DNA of 64,000 nt from contig NZ_AP031572.1 in assembly GCF_040436315.1 (NCBI RefSeq), positions 62,001 through 126,000 of the forward strand, in the 5' to 3' direction. This DNA comes from Synechocystis sp. LKSZ1. Lineage in GTDB: Bacteria > Cyanobacteriota > Cyanobacteriia > Cyanobacteriales > Microcystaceae. The notes beneath the pieces are model-generated. The model saw only the letters and a program-made list of their open reading frames with translations. It ran no database searches and had not been told where the DNA came from. Below, one piece after another: positions 25,631 to 35,853 of this stretch; the first letter of the stretch is position 1; each line of letters opens with the position of its first letter. Position numbers and translations under genes: made by a program.

Positions 25631-28168
25631 ATGACCTCGTCTGATCTGCCCGAAATTGAAACAGTCCTAGCGCAACAAGTCCAACGGGTTGAGGCCCTCC
25701 TGGCCCTGCCTCGGCTGGCAGATACCTTACCAGAACAGGCCTTTCTCCAAGAAGCGCTCCAATACCTCGAACAGCTAACCCAAAGCCAAATTTCCTTTAT
25801 CCATTTCATCAACGATGATGAACAGACGATTGAATTAGTCACCTGGTCTAAGCGGACTCTCGACACCTATTGCCATGCCGCTTACGACCACCATTATCCG
25901 GTAACAAAGGCGGGGATTTGGGCCGATGCGTTACGCCAGCGCCAGCCCGTTGTGTTTAACGATTACTCAGCCTATCCAGCCAAGCGGGGATTGCCCCAGG
26001 GCCATGCGGGTATGCAACGATTGATCAGTGTGCCGGTGATTAGCCAGGGCCGCGTGGTAATGCTGACCGGTGTGGGCAACAAAGCGACGGACTACAACAA
26101 CCTGGATGTGGAAAGTGTGCAGTTGCTGTCCAACGAAATCTGGAATTTAGCCCAACGTCGTCGAGATATTTTAGCCTTAGAAAAACAGGAAAAACTCTTT
26201 CGGGCTACCTTTGAGCAGGCGGCAGTGGGGGTGGCGCGTCTCTCCCTAGAAGGCGCTTTTCTACAAGTGAACGAGCGTTTTTGCCAGTTGGTGGGCTACC
26301 GTGCCGATGAGTTAACCCAAATGTTCTGTCAAGACCTGATCTACCCCCCGGATCGTGCTAGGGATATGACCGAACGGAAGAAACTACGTCAGGGCCTGAT
26401 CTCGACCTATTCCCTAGAAAAACGCTATTGCCATCACAATGGCTCCCTGATATGGGTCAATTGTACGATGTCTTTCGTCTCAGGCGACGACGAGCCCAGC
26501 TATTTCATCGCTGTTGTGGAGGATATTGGCGACCGTAAACGGGCGGAGCAGGCCCTCCAACAACTCAACCAAGACCTAGAGTCTTGTATCGAAGCCCGCA
26601 CCTATGAATTGTCTGCCTTTCGGCAAGGAGTAGATTCCGCAGCCATCGTCGCCATTACCGATCCAGAGGGGGTGATTACCTACGTCAACGACCGTTTTTG
26701 TGAGATCTCTGGCTACCAACCCGAAGAAGTGCTCGGCCAGACCCATAAACTCTTGAATTCCGGTTATCATCCCCCCGAATTTTTTCAGACCCTGTGGGAG
26801 ACCCTGAAATCGGGGCAAGTCTGGCGGGGAGAAGTCCGCAATCGTCGCAAGGATGGTAGTTTTTACTGGACAGATAGTGTTCTTGTTCCTTTTTTAGATA
26901 AGCAGGGCCAACCCTACCAATACCTGGCCATCCGCTTTGACATTACTGAACGGAAGCAGTACGAAGTCCAACTGGCCCAGGCAAATGAAGAACTCCTCTC
27001 TGCTAGCCGGCTCAAGGATGAATTTTTGGCCAATATGAGCCATGAATTACGCACCCCTCTCAATGCGATTTTGGGCATGGCGGAAAGCCTGCAAGAAAGA
27101 ATTTTTGGCCCGTTGACTGAACACCAACAAATGGCCCTAGACACCATTGAGAATAGTGGCCTGCATCTACTGGAATTGATCAATGACGTGTTGGATTTGG
27201 CTAAAATTAGCGCGGGGAAACTCCAGTTGGCGCCCCACTACACCGATGTGGCCCAACTTTGCCATAGTAGCCTAACGTTTATTCAACAACAGACCTTTCA
27301 GAAACAGATCAGTGTCCATTTAAGCCTGGCGCCCCAACTCCCAGCAGTTTGGTTAGATGAGCGGCGTATTCGTCAGGCCTTGATCAACCTGTTGAACAAT
27401 GCAGTGAAATTTACCCCAGTGGGGGGAACGATTACCCTCGCCGCCTCCCTACAATCCAGTCTTGATCCCACCCAAGACCCTCCGCTTCAGTTAACAGTAA
27501 CCGATACAGGCATTGGGATTCCGACGAATCACCTTCAAAAACTGTTTCAACCCTTTATCCAGGTGGATAGTGCCCTTAATCGCCAATACCAAGGGGCGGG
27601 CCTGGGCCTGGCTTTGGTGAAACAGATCGCAGAACTCCATGGGGGCAGCATTACGGTCACGAGTACGGAGGGCGCTGGGAGTTGCTTTACCCTGACCCTT
27701 CCCTGTCGCCAGGGGCCTGATTCCCTAGAAGCAGCTCCTGTCTTGACGCCCAAAGCACCATCTTCTAGCCCGAGCCCTTGTCGCTTACTCATGGCGATGG
27801 GGAATAGCGCCAATGGTGCGACGCTCCTCCACTATCTCCGGGCCAGGGGCTACGAACTACTTTTGGCCGAGGAACCCGAAACGCTCCTGGCCCTTGCCAC
27901 GACCCAATCACCGGATCTGATTCTGTTGGATCTACAGGCCCCCAGCCTCCAGGGCCTAGAAATGATTCGCAGCCTGCGTCAAACGCCAACTCTTAGTCAG
28001 ATGCCCATCCTGGCCTTGACAACGGAGGAGAGGGAAGCGGCCCAATGCTTGGCGGCTGGGGCCAACGATTGCCTTCGCCAACCTGTTAGACCAAAGGAAT
28101 TAATTAACCATATTCACGGCCTTCTCGTTGCTTCAACCGATAGAATGAACCCAGGTAATCCCCTGTGA
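25631..28168 (+). CDS. Hybrid sensor histidine kinase (GAF-PAS-PAS-HisKA-HATPase-degenerate REC)
   Basis: 845 residues, no transmembrane segment, so a cytosolic sensor. A GAF-like domain occupies about 20-175. PAS 1 (185-305) has EQAAVGVARLSLEGAFLQVN and PAS 2 (328-445) has GVITYVNDRFCEISGYQPEE with a PAC DITERK. HisKA carries phospho-acceptor His471 (NMSHELRTPLN), and HATPase has N-box LLNNAVKF, G1 DTGIGIP and G2 GAGLGLALVKQ. The C-terminal receiver (718-835) keeps Asp767 (LILLDLQAP) but lacks the acidic pair (MAMGNSA) and has Arg in place of the conserved Lys (LRQPV). It is therefore probably a pseudo-receiver. The REC-GGDEF-EAL gene 130 bp downstream is the likely partner. Confidence 0.92.
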   Translation: MTSSDLPEIETVLAQQVQRVEALLALPRLADTLPEQAFLQEALQYLEQLTQSQISFIHFINDDEQTIELVTWSKRTLDTYCHAAYDHHYPVTKAGIWADALRQRQPVVFNDYSAYPAKRGLPQGHAGMQRLISVPVISQGRVVMLTGVGNKATDYNNLDVESVQLLSNEIWNLAQRRRDILALEKQEKLFRATFEQAAVGVARLSLEGAFLQVNERFCQLVGYRADELTQMFCQDLIYPPDRARDMTERKKLRQGLISTYSLEKRYCHHNGSLIWVNCTMSFVSGDDEPSYFIAVVEDIGDRKRAEQALQQLNQDLESCIEARTYELSAFRQGVDSAAIVAITDPEGVITYVNDRFCEISGYQPEEVLGQTHKLLNSGYHPPEFFQTLWETLKSGQVWRGEVRNRRKDGSFYWTDSVLVPFLDKQGQPYQYLAIRFDITERKQYEVQLAQANEELLSASRLKDEFLANMSHELRTPLNAILGMAESLQERIFGPLTEHQQMALDTIENSGLHLLELINDVLDLAKISAGKLQLAPHYTDVAQLCHSSLTFIQQQTFQKQISVHLSLAPQLPAVWLDERRIRQALINLLNNAVKFTPVGGTITLAASLQSSLDPTQDPPLQLTVTDTGIGIPTNHLQKLFQPFIQVDSALNRQYQGAGLGLALVKQIAELHGGSITVTSTEGAGSCFTLTLPCRQGPDSLEAAPVLTPKAPSSSPSPCRLLMAMGNSANGATLLHYLRARGYELLLAEEPETLLALATTQSPDLILLDLQAPSLQGLEMIRSLRQTPTLSQMPILALTTEEREAAQCLAAGANDCLRQPVRPKELINHIHGLLVASTDRMNPGNPL

Positions 28169-28297
28169 TGCACCGTCCTTCAGACAGCATTTAAAACGGC
28201 GAATCTCCATCCGTCGAGGGAGTTATGACTGACGTAGCGGCGTTTCCCACAGAATTTCGTCCTTAGCCATTGTTATTTAAAGCCCACAAGGAAAACC

Positions 28298-30022
28298 ATG
28301 CCCTCAGCCTCCATCTTGATCGTTGACGATGAGCCGGATAACTTCGATGTGATTGAAGCCTTGCTCGGGGATCAAGACTATGATTTTCATTACGTCCCCA
28401 GTGGCCCGCTGGCCCTCGAGTCGCTATCAACGTTTTCCCCTGATCTAATTTTGCTGGATGTGATGATGCCGGGGATGAATGGGCTTGAAGTTTGTCGCCA
28501 GATCAAAGCGCGGCCAGACTGTCAGGGTATTCCTATCATTATCATCACGGCTTTAAATGAAAAAAGTGATCTGGCCCATTGTTTAGAAGCAGGGGCGGAT
28601 GACTTTCTCACAAAACCCGTCAATCGTCTGGAATTAAGGGCCAGAACTCACTCCATGTTGCGCATTCGTCGCCAGTACCAACAACTTGCTGTCTTTAATG
28701 CTCACCTAGAGCAGATGGTACAGGCGCGGACGAACCAGCTCCATCGCATGATTTTTGAGGATAGTCTGACCCAATTACCCAGTCGGGCTTTTCTCGTGAA
28801 AGCGCTCACGGAGGCATTAGCCGCAGGACAAGTGGACTTTGCCCTAGTCATTTTTGACTGCGACCAGTTCCAATTAGTTAATGGTTCCTTTGGCAGTGTG
28901 ATCGGTGATCAACTCCTGAAGGCGGTTGCTCAACGTTTAAATCAGCATCTGCGTCCCCAGGATATATTGGCACGATTGGGAGGGGATGAGTTTTGTTTTT
29001 TACTCCACCAAGTTGCGGAACCCGCGATGGTTGAATCCTTTATTCAAACGGTGATCGCCAGCTTTGAACGGCCATTCTTAGTGGAAAATTGCGATATTTT
29101 TATGACGGTTTCGGCGGGAGTCGCCTGGGGGCAAAATCCTGAGCAGAAGGCCGAAGCCCTGCTCCAGGATGCTAACAGTGCCATGTATCGAGCCAAGGCC
29201 CGAGGAAAAAGCAATGTGGCCATCTTCGATTCGGCCATGCACCAGGAAATGCTCCAGCGTCTACAACTGGAAAACGATCTGCAACGGGCCCTCAAGCAAG
29301 AAGAATTTGTCGTCTACTACCAGCCGATTATGGATCTGCAGCAACAAACTCTCGCGGGCCTAGAAGCTTTGATTCGTTGGCAACACCCCGAGCGGGGTAT
29401 GGTCTCACCAGCGGAGTTTATTCCCTGTCTAGAGGCGACGGGCCTGATTGTCCCCGTGGGGATCTGGGTCTTGCGCCAGGCCTGTTGGCAACTCCAGCAA
29501 TGGCATCGGCAGAGTTTACCAGACCTCAGTGTCAGTGTTAATTTATCCGTCCGCCAGTTCAATAGTCCGACACTCCTTAGCGATATTGATACCGTCATCA
29601 CAGAAACTGGCCTAGATCCTCAGTACCTTAAATTGGAAATTACGGAAAGCGCGATCATGGATAACGCCGATGACGCGATTGCCATTACCCAGGCCCTACA
29701 GGAGCGTCAGATCCAGCTCAGTATTGATGACTTTGGCACAGGCTATTCTTCCCTGGAATATCTCCACCGTCTGCCGGTGGATAACCTTAAAATTGACCGT
29801 TCCTTTGTGGATCACATTGGCAAGAACTCACGCAATTATTATGTGGTGAATACGATTGTTACTCTCGGCCATCAATTGGGTCTCAAAATCATTGCTGAAG
29901 GGGTTGAAACTGAGGAGCAAGAAGTTTGGCTACAAAATCTAGGTTGTGAGTTTGGCCAGGGCTATCGCTATGCCCGGCCCTTGCCGGCCGCCGAAATCGA
30001 GGCCCGCTACCTGCATCATTAG
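28298..30022 (+). CDS. Response regulator with GGDEF and EAL domains (c-di-GMP turnover)
   Basis: 574 residues: REC (1-125) with intact acidic pair Asp10-Asp11, phospho-acceptor Asp54 (LILLDVMMPG) and Lys in FLTKPV; GGDEF (150-310) with the exact LARLGGDEF signature (228-232); EAL (325-574) with LEALIRW (356-358), LEITESAIM, DDFGTGYSSL and KIDRSFV, all expected of an active c-di-GMP phosphodiesterase. In GGDEF the usual FKxIND stretch reads FQLVNG, losing the guanine-contacting Asp, so cyclase activity is doubtful and the domain may be regulatory. The order after a hybrid kinase suggests a phosphorelay controlling c-di-GMP. Confidence 0.93.
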   Translation: MPSASILIVDDEPDNFDVIEALLGDQDYDFHYVPSGPLALESLSTFSPDLILLDVMMPGMNGLEVCRQIKARPDCQGIPIIIITALNEKSDLAHCLEAGADDFLTKPVNRLELRARTHSMLRIRRQYQQLAVFNAHLEQMVQARTNQLHRMIFEDSLTQLPSRAFLVKALTEALAAGQVDFALVIFDCDQFQLVNGSFGSVIGDQLLKAVAQRLNQHLRPQDILARLGGDEFCFLLHQVAEPAMVESFIQTVIASFERPFLVENCDIFMTVSAGVAWGQNPEQKAEALLQDANSAMYRAKARGKSNVAIFDSAMHQEMLQRLQLENDLQRALKQEEFVVYYQPIMDLQQQTLAGLEALIRWQHPERGMVSPAEFIPCLEATGLIVPVGIWVLRQACWQLQQWHRQSLPDLSVSVNLSVRQFNSPTLLSDIDTVITETGLDPQYLKLEITESAIMDNADDAIAITQALQERQIQLSIDDFGTGYSSLEYLHRLPVDNLKIDRSFVDHIGKNSRNYYVVNTIVTLGHQLGLKIIAEGVETEEQEVWLQNLGCEFGQGYRYARPLPAAEIEARYLHH

Positions 30023-30206
30023 TACTAATCCTCCCATTAAGCCGTCAGTACTTCAAGAAGCATTTGTATCATTCGCCAATTTTGATAATGGCAAGCAGGT
30101 ACAATAGGAATAGAAAATTAATAAACAGTAGGAGAACGTATTGGGCGAAGGACACATTAAATTTTGATTGATCTCCCCAGACCCAAAGTATTCCTAATCT
30201 GATTTT

Positions 30207-31040
30207 CTAGGCTTTACCGGGAATAGGGCCTCGTCGGCCCTGGGCCGTCGTGGATTGTTGCAGGAACCGACAGAGGTGTTGAACAGAGGGATTTTGTTCG
30301 CCCTGTTGGAGTTGGGCCAGGGCCTCTTGGAAGGTCAGGCCAGAACGATAAATTAGACGAAAGGCTTTTTTGAGATCTGCTAAATCCTCGGGGGCCATAC
30401 CCGACCGTTGTAGGCCAATCAAATTCAGGGAGCGGACACGGGAGGGATTGCCTTCGACGATGGTAAAGGGGGGCACATCCCGCTCAATGCGACTCATGCC
30501 ACCGACCATGGCCAAGCGACCAATGTGAACAAATTGGTGGACTCCCAGAACCCCACTAATGCGGGCCTTGGATTCGATGTGGATATGACCCGCTAGGGCA
30601 ACGGAGTTGGCGATAATCACCTCGTCTTCGATGGTGCAATTATGGGCAACGTGGGCGTAGGCCATGAGTAAATTGTGATTACCTAGTTGCGTGACAGCTC
30701 CCTCTTCCGTCGCCCGGTTGATGGTGACGTATTCCCGAATTTGGTTATAGTTGCCGATTTTGACCCAACTTTCCCCGCCCTTATACTTCAAGTCCTGGGG
30801 CTCTGAGCCGATGATGGCCCCGGCAAAAATGCGATTACCGATGCCAATTTCCGTTGGGCCCTCAATGACGACGTGGGAAGCGATGGTGGTATCGGCGGCG
30901 ATGGTGACGTGTTCACCAATGACGCTATAGGGGCCAACTTTGACCGTGGGGTGTAACTTCGCTTGGGGATGGATAATGGCAGTGGGATGAATCTGGGGGC
31001 TCAAGGAATCCTCTCCCGGGCGTTGTTGTTCGGTCAACAT
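30207..31040 (-). CDS. lpxA: UDP-N-acetylglucosamine acyltransferase
   Basis: 277 residues with a left-handed beta-helix of hexapeptide repeats (IHPTAIIHPQAKLHPTVKVG and on to about 190). The catalytic region LLMAYAHVAHNC (His130-His133) and the GVLGVHQFVHIG segment are intact. It makes the first committed acylation of lipid A. The C-terminus (ending RRGPIPGKA) is a few residues longer than E. coli LpxA. fabZ lies immediately upstream; lpxC, lpxD and lpxB are not in the window, so the lipid-A genes are partly dispersed. Confidence 0.95.
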   Translation of the reverse strand: MLTEQQRPGEDSLSPQIHPTAIIHPQAKLHPTVKVGPYSVIGEHVTIAADTTIASHVVIEGPTEIGIGNRIFAGAIIGSEPQDLKYKGGESWVKIGNYNQIREYVTINRATEEGAVTQLGNHNLLMAYAHVAHNCTIEDEVIIANSVALAGHIHIESKARISGVLGVHQFVHIGRLAMVGGMSRIERDVPPFTIVEGNPSRVRSLNLIGLQRSGMAPEDLADLKKAFRLIYRSGLTFQEALAQLQQGEQNPSVQHLCRFLQQSTTAQGRRGPIPGKA

Positions 31041-31082
31041 GGATGTTCTGTGCCTAGCTTACAAAGGATGCGGTCGTCTTAC

Positions 31083-31577
31083 CTAGTCGATTAAGGAAAA
31101 TAGCATATCTGCTTCGCAGACAAGTTGCCCATCCACGACGGCCTTGCCGTGCATTTTAGCAATGCGGTTGAGCTTCAGGGAGAGAAGAGCAACGGTCATA
31201 ATCAATTGATCTCCGGGAATGACCGGCCGCCGAAAGCGCACGCCATCAATACCGGCGAAGGCGAAAAATTTGCCCTTCATCCCTGGTAATTGGGTCAGGA
31301 TCACTCCCCCTACTTGGGCCATGGATTCCACGATTAACACCCCCGGCATAATCGGCCGCCCCGGAACATGGCCGGGAAAAAACGGCTCGTTAATGGTGAC
31401 ATTTTTCAGTCCCGTGGCTTGCTTGCCGGGAACATAGTCGAGAATACGATCCACCAGGGCAAAGGGGTAGCGGTGGGGCAGGAGGTCTTGGATTTCCCGC
31501 ACCTCAAAGGTGGTTTGCTGGCTAGCCGGCGTTGCTGGGGAAGAAGAATCAGGGGAAGGGGAAACAGAAGTGGTCAT
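31083..31577 (-). CDS. fabZ: 3-hydroxyacyl-ACP dehydratase FabZ
   Basis: 164 residues of hot-dog fold. Active-site text is [13 protein letters not shown] and [20 protein letters not shown] with the catalytic His and Glu. It dehydrates 3-hydroxyacyl-ACP in fatty-acid elongation and competes with LpxA for 3-hydroxyacyl-ACP, which explains their common linkage. The N-terminal Ser/Pro-rich 22 residues are extra and low-complexity. It is 42 bp upstream of lpxA on the same strand. Confidence 0.96.
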   Translation of the reverse strand: MTTSVSPSPDSSSPATPASQQTTFEVREIQDLLPHRYPFALVDRILDYVPGKQATGLKNVTINEPFFPGHVPGRPIMPGVLIVESMAQVGGVILTQLPGMKGKFFAFAGIDGVRFRRPVIPGDQLIMTVALLSLKLNRIAKMHGKAVVDGQLVCEADMLFSLID

Positions 31578-31669
31578 AACAGCGCTATTCAGCGGACAAA
31601 AGCTGGGGATTTCTCGACGGTGTCATAGTTCAGGAATTAGTTTAGACGGATTTGGCCCCTTTTCTGCGT

Positions 31670-32383
31670 CTAGGGCCGGATCAATAGACGACCTAAGCAG
31701 GAAAGTTCAGCAGGGCTAAGGTTCAAGGCCTCAAGACTGACATCCTCCCCTAAATCCACCGTTAATGGCCCTAGTTTAGAGTTAGCAAGACCGGGCAGGC
31801 CCTGGAGTTCTAGATTGTCGAGGTGGAGGGCCTGGGGATTGAGGAGGGAGAGGTGGGCCCGTAACTTTAGGTAATGGGTTTCCTGAGCTGTTGTTAAATC
31901 GGCCGATAGCGTAAAGGATTGTTCGGCCAGGACAATACTCTGCCATTGCAGTTGATAGTCCGCTAGATAGGCCTGGGGATCGGCAATGTCGAGGCGTTCC
32001 AGCAGGGCCAAAAGAAGTTCCGTCAAGGCATTGCTTAAAATCGCGGAGGGCAGAGAGGCCTGAAGATCGGCCTGGCTAATTTGCACCTCCCCACTGACTT
32101 GGATCGGCTCTAGGAGTTGCAGGGGTTTACCCTTGACGATCTGACCAATATTAATGCGGATATTCTCCCCCTTGAGCAAGACCCGTCCCAGGGAGAGGCC
32201 TTGGTACAGGGCCTGACGGGATTGCAAGGCTACGCGGGGGACGTACCCCTTGAGAATCTGACGATTTTGCCCTTGAATGTCAATTTCTAGACTTTCGACC
32301 GCTTCGAGTTGGGACTGGAGCCAGAGGCGGAGGGCCGGCGTCAGGATTTTAGTGATCAGGCCATGACTAACATCAGTGGACAT
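31670..32383 (-). CDS. DUF2993 family protein
   Basis: 237 residues from the ATG at 32383; longer ORF starts would overlap the pseudouridine-synthase start on the other strand. The text LITKILTPALRLWLQSQLE, VESLEIDIQGQNRQILKGYV, GLSLGRVLLKGENIRINIGQ and PLQLLEPIQVSGEVQISQAD is the usual DUF2993 pattern. These proteins have lipid-binding (TULIP/LmeA-like) resemblance and are common in cyanobacteria; the role is not established. It shares a 78-bp spacer with the divergent rRNA/tRNA pseudouridine synthase. Confidence 0.88.
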   Translation of the reverse strand: MSTDVSHGLITKILTPALRLWLQSQLEAVESLEIDIQGQNRQILKGYVPRVALQSRQALYQGLSLGRVLLKGENIRINIGQIVKGKPLQLLEPIQVSGEVQISQADLQASLPSAILSNALTELLLALLERLDIADPQAYLADYQLQWQSIVLAEQSFTLSADLTTAQETHYLKLRAHLSLLNPQALHLDNLELQGLPGLANSKLGPLTVDLGEDVSLEALNLSPAELSCLGRLLIRP

Positions 32384-32461
32384 AGGAACTATCAAAAGTA
32401 GGCAACAATTAGAATAAAGACTATAGCAAGGGCCGACCCCCTCCGTTGGCCGGGGCAGGAA

Positions 32462-33262
32462 ATGATGCAGGAACGGGTTCAAAAAATTCTCTCTCAATGG
32501 GGCATTGCCTCCCGCCGCCACGCGGAAGCGATGATTTTAAGTGGCCGGGTGGCCCTCAACGGCAAAGTGGCTGAACTGGGGGACAAGGCCGACCCCCATC
32601 GAGATTATCTGGAGGTCGATGGGAAGCGGGTGGAACCCCTCAATCGTCCCCAGCTTTTCTATATTTTGATGAATAAACCCAAGGGGGTGCTTTCCACCTG
32701 CGATGACCCCAAGGGCCGCAAAACCGTTATTGAACTTCTGCCCCCTAACCTGCAACAGGGCAAAGGCATTCATCCCGTTGGCCGCCTCGACCGTAACTCT
32801 ACTGGAGCCTTGATTTTAAGCAATGATGGGGAACTCACCCTACGCCTGACCCATCCCCGTTACCACCTGCCCAAGACCTACGATGTTTGGGTCGAGGGCC
32901 ATCCCAGTGACCAGGCCCTGGAAGAATGGCGGCAGGGCATGATCCTCGATGGCCAAAAAACGCTCCCGGCCCAGCTCGAAATTCTAGAGGAAACGCCCCA
33001 ACAAACCCGCCTACTGATTACCCTCACCGAAGGCAAAAATCGCCAAATTCGCCGTCTCGCGGAACAATTGGGCCTGGAAGTCACCAAACTCCACCGCCGC
33101 AGTATTGGTAATCTCGCGCTCAATCAGGGCCAACAGCGTCTTCTGCCGGGGGAATACCGCCTGCTCAAGCCCGCAGAAGTCAGCTACCTCAAACGCCATG
33201 TCCAGCTAGAAGCTTCTCTGGCCTTGCCCGTTGCCCGTCGGAACCAAGGACGCCCCCGTTAA
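32462..33262 (+). CDS. RsuA/RluB-family pseudouridine synthase
   Basis: 266 residues. An S4 RNA-binding domain ([20 protein letters not shown]) is followed by the catalytic domain with [20 protein letters not shown] (catalytic Asp in GRLDRNS) and [14 protein letters not shown]. The arrangement fits RluB (23S rRNA U2605) best, but RluE, RluF or RsuA cannot be excluded by eye. The C-terminal tail is basic. Two adjacent ATGs at 32462 and 32465 could serve as start. The 3' flank carries copy B of the dispersed repeat. Confidence 0.9.
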   Translation: MMQERVQKILSQWGIASRRHAEAMILSGRVALNGKVAELGDKADPHRDYLEVDGKRVEPLNRPQLFYILMNKPKGVLSTCDDPKGRKTVIELLPPNLQQGKGIHPVGRLDRNSTGALILSNDGELTLRLTHPRYHLPKTYDVWVEGHPSDQALEEWRQGMILDGQKTLPAQLEILEETPQQTRLLITLTEGKNRQIRRLAEQLGLEVTKLHRRSIGNLALNQGQQRLLPGEYRLLKPAEVSYLKRHVQLEASLALPVARRNQGRPR

Positions 33263-33277
33263 GGCCAATCCTCCCAA

Positions 33278-33343
33278 TTAGGGCTACAGATGTTTACCCC
33301 TCCACCTACGGCACCTCCCCTTGTGAGAGGACGGGTGGGGTTA
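33278..33343 (+). repeat. Dispersed about 65-bp hairpin repeat, copy B
   Basis: It begins TTAGGGCTACAGATGTTTAC, continues through a CTCC-rich half with the loop CCTTGTGAG, and ends AGGACGGGTGGGGTT. It aligns to copy A (22261-22332, opposite strand) with about 80-85 % identity by eye and one 4-base gap in the loop. It lies 15 bp past the pseudouridine-synthase stop, so it could also act as a 3' hairpin. Confidence 0.7.
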
Positions 33344-33543
33344 GTTGTATAGGCGGGCTTCAGGGATGGGGGATAAGGCCCGGGGCCAAGGATGGATCTT
33401 TTTGTGGAGGGTTAGGGGCCGGCATGGAGTTTCAGCCGGGATATCGAGTTCCTCCGGAACGGAAAGCAGACCGTATAATAGTTCAGAACAAGCTATAGTG
33501 ATTGATCCAGAAAGTTGGCGCAGCGTCGGCAGAGAAAACCAGC
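33344..33543. promoter_or_regulatory. Probable dnaK3 leader and promoter region
   Basis: About 200 bp upstream of the dnaK3 ATG with no supported frame. A good -10 hexamer TATAAT is at 33474-33479; no clear TTGACA is at the right spacing, so the promoter is tentative. No CIRCE element (TTAGCACTC-N9-GAGTGCTAA) was seen. Confidence 0.3.
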
Positions 33544-35778
33544 ATGGGTAAAGTAGTCGGAATTGACCTAGGAACAACAAACTCCGTAGTCGCAGTGATG
33601 GAAGGGGGCAAGCCTGTTGTGATTGCCAATGCTGAGGGCATGAGAACAACCCCTTCGGCGGTGGGCTTCAACAAGGATGGGGAATTGGTGGTGGGCCAGA
33701 TGGCCCGGCGACAATCAGTACTGAATCCCCAAAATACGTTTTATGCTGTCAAACGCTTCATGGGCCGACGTTATGGAGAACTGAGTGCAGAGTCGAAGCG
33801 GGTTCCCTACACCATCCGCCGCGACGAAGCCGACAACATTAAAATCCGTTGTCCCCGCCTGAAAAAAGACTTTGCTCCGGAAGAAATCTCGGCCATGATT
33901 CTGCGGAAATTAGCCGAGGAGGCCAGTCGTTATCTAGGGGAAAAGGTAACGGGGGCCGTGATTACTGTCCCAGCCTATTTTAATGATTCCCAACGCCAGG
34001 CGACGAGGGATGCGGGACGCATTGCCGGTCTGGAAGTGCTCCGTATTATTAACGAACCGACGGCGGCCTCCCTAGCCTATGGGTTAGAACAACGGCGCAG
34101 TCAGAAAATTCTGGTCTTTGATTTGGGGGGCGGCACCTTTGATGTCTCGGTGCTGGAAGTCGGTGATGGCATTTTTGAAGTCAAAGCGACCAGCGGCGAC
34201 ACCCAACTAGGGGGGAATGATTTTGACCGGCGCATTGTAGATTGGCTGGCGGAGCAATTTCTAGAAGCGGAAAAAGTTGATTTGCGGCAGGATCGGCAAT
34301 CTTTGCAACGGTTAACGGAGGCCGCAGAAAAGGCCAAAATTGAACTGTCGGGGGTGAGTGTTACCGATATTAACTTGCCCTTTATTACCGCTACGGAAGA
34401 TGGCCCCAAGCACCTGGAAACCCGCCTCACTCGCTCCCAATTTGAAGAATTGTGCGGGGATCTGGTAACACGTCTGCGCCGCCCGATTAAACGGGTGTTG
34501 AAGGATGCGGGACTGAGTCCAGTACAGGTAGATGAAGTGGTGCTGGTCGGGGGAGGCACCCGGATGCCCATGATTAAATCCCTAGTGCGGAGTTTTATTG
34601 ACCGAGAACCCAACGAAAACGTAAACCCCGATGAAGTGGTGGCCATTGGGGCTGCCATTCAGGCGGGCATTTTGGGTGGTGAGGTGAAGGATATTTTGCT
34701 CTTGGATGTGACGCCCTTGTCCCTGGGTCTGGAAACCATCGGCGGTGTCATGAAAAAACTGTTGCCCCGCAACACCACCATTCCGGTGCGCAAATCGGAT
34801 ATTTTTTCCACCGGCGAAAATAATCAAACCGTGGTGGAAGTCCATGTCCTGCAAGGGGAGCGGGAAATGGCCAGTGACAATAAATCCCTGGGACGCTTTA
34901 AACTAAGTGGCATTCCCCCGGCCCCCCGAGGCATTCCTCAAGTTCAGGTGTCCTTTGATATTGATGCCAACGGTATTTTGCAGGTCACGGCCCGGGATAA
35001 AACGACGGGTCGAGAACAAAGCATTACGGTGCAAGGGGCCTCAGTGCTGACGGAAAGTGAAGTGAACCGCATGATCCAAGAGGCCGAACAATTCGCCGAC
35101 CAAGACCGCGAACGCCGGGAACGCATTGAAAAACGCAATCAGGCCAAGGCCCTGACGGATCAGGCCCAACGTCGCCTCAAGGAAGTTACCTTGGACTTTG
35201 GTAGTGCCTTCACCGTTTCCTATCGTCGTCAGGTGGAAGCCCTATCGGCAGAAATTTTAGAGGCCCTGGAAAAAGAAGACGACCGCCGCCTCGACCGGGC
35301 CCAGAGTGACCTTCAGGATGTCCTCTACGAACTGAATCGAGAAGTGCGTTTGCAATACGAAGAAGAGGATACGGGCTTCTTTAGCACCCTCAAGAAGACC
35401 TTTATTGGTGACGACGAGGAAGATGACTACGACCCTCGGCCCAATTATCGCCGCGAGTACCCAGAGTCGTCGAGCAATCTGGGGGGAGCCTCCTACCGCA
35501 TGCCCGGCCGTGGGCCAGGGCCGGAAAATTACCGCTCTACAGCCTACAGCGATTGGGATCAGCCCCGCGTCTCCCGTCAACGCACCTACGGCAGTAGCCG
35601 CTCTGAAGATGACTGGCAGCAGAATAATGACTTTGCCTCCCCTGGCCCTCGTTCCCGCCCCATACCAACGGATAATGGTCGCTACGAAGAACGGACTAGT
35701 AACCGTCCAAGTCGCCGTCAGCGCCCTCTTCCCCCGGAAAATACCTGGGATGAAGAAGACGATGATGATTGGTTCTAA
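33544..35778 (+). CDS. dnaK3: Hsp70 chaperone, DnaK3 type
   Basis: 744 residues from the ATG at 33544 ([20 protein letters not shown]). The ATPase domain has [20 protein letters not shown] and [19 protein letters not shown]; the substrate domain has [20 protein letters not shown]; the helical lid runs to about residue 620. Beyond that is a unique tail of about 130 residues rich in Asp, Arg, Tyr, Pro and Ser ([20 protein letters not shown] ...), ending in an acidic DEEDDDDWF. Cyanobacterial DnaK3 has such an extended C-terminus, binds thylakoid membranes and is coupled to dnaJ3, as here. DnaK1/DnaK2 are shorter, so the type call is fairly secure. Confidence 0.85.
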   Translation: MGKVVGIDLGTTNSVVAVMEGGKPVVIANAEGMRTTPSAVGFNKDGELVVGQMARRQSVLNPQNTFYAVKRFMGRRYGELSAESKRVPYTIRRDEADNIKIRCPRLKKDFAPEEISAMILRKLAEEASRYLGEKVTGAVITVPAYFNDSQRQATRDAGRIAGLEVLRIINEPTAASLAYGLEQRRSQKILVFDLGGGTFDVSVLEVGDGIFEVKATSGDTQLGGNDFDRRIVDWLAEQFLEAEKVDLRQDRQSLQRLTEAAEKAKIELSGVSVTDINLPFITATEDGPKHLETRLTRSQFEELCGDLVTRLRRPIKRVLKDAGLSPVQVDEVVLVGGGTRMPMIKSLVRSFIDREPNENVNPDEVVAIGAAIQAGILGGEVKDILLLDVTPLSLGLETIGGVMKKLLPRNTTIPVRKSDIFSTGENNQTVVEVHVLQGEREMASDNKSLGRFKLSGIPPAPRGIPQVQVSFDIDANGILQVTARDKTTGREQSITVQGASVLTESEVNRMIQEAEQFADQDRERRERIEKRNQAKALTDQAQRRLKEVTLDFGSAFTVSYRRQVEALSAEILEALEKEDDRRLDRAQSDLQDVLYELNREVRLQYEEEDTGFFSTLKKTFIGDDEEDDYDPRPNYRREYPESSSNLGGASYRMPGRGPGPENYRSTAYSDWDQPRVSRQRTYGSSRSEDDWQQNNDFASPGPRSRPIPTDNGRYEERTSNRPSRRQRPLPPENTWDEEDDDDWF

Positions 35779-35853
35779 ACGTCTTCAGGATCCAGAATTT
35801 TAAAGTTAATGCAAACCTAGGTTAGTTGGGGATTTGTCAACGGTTGTTTGGCC

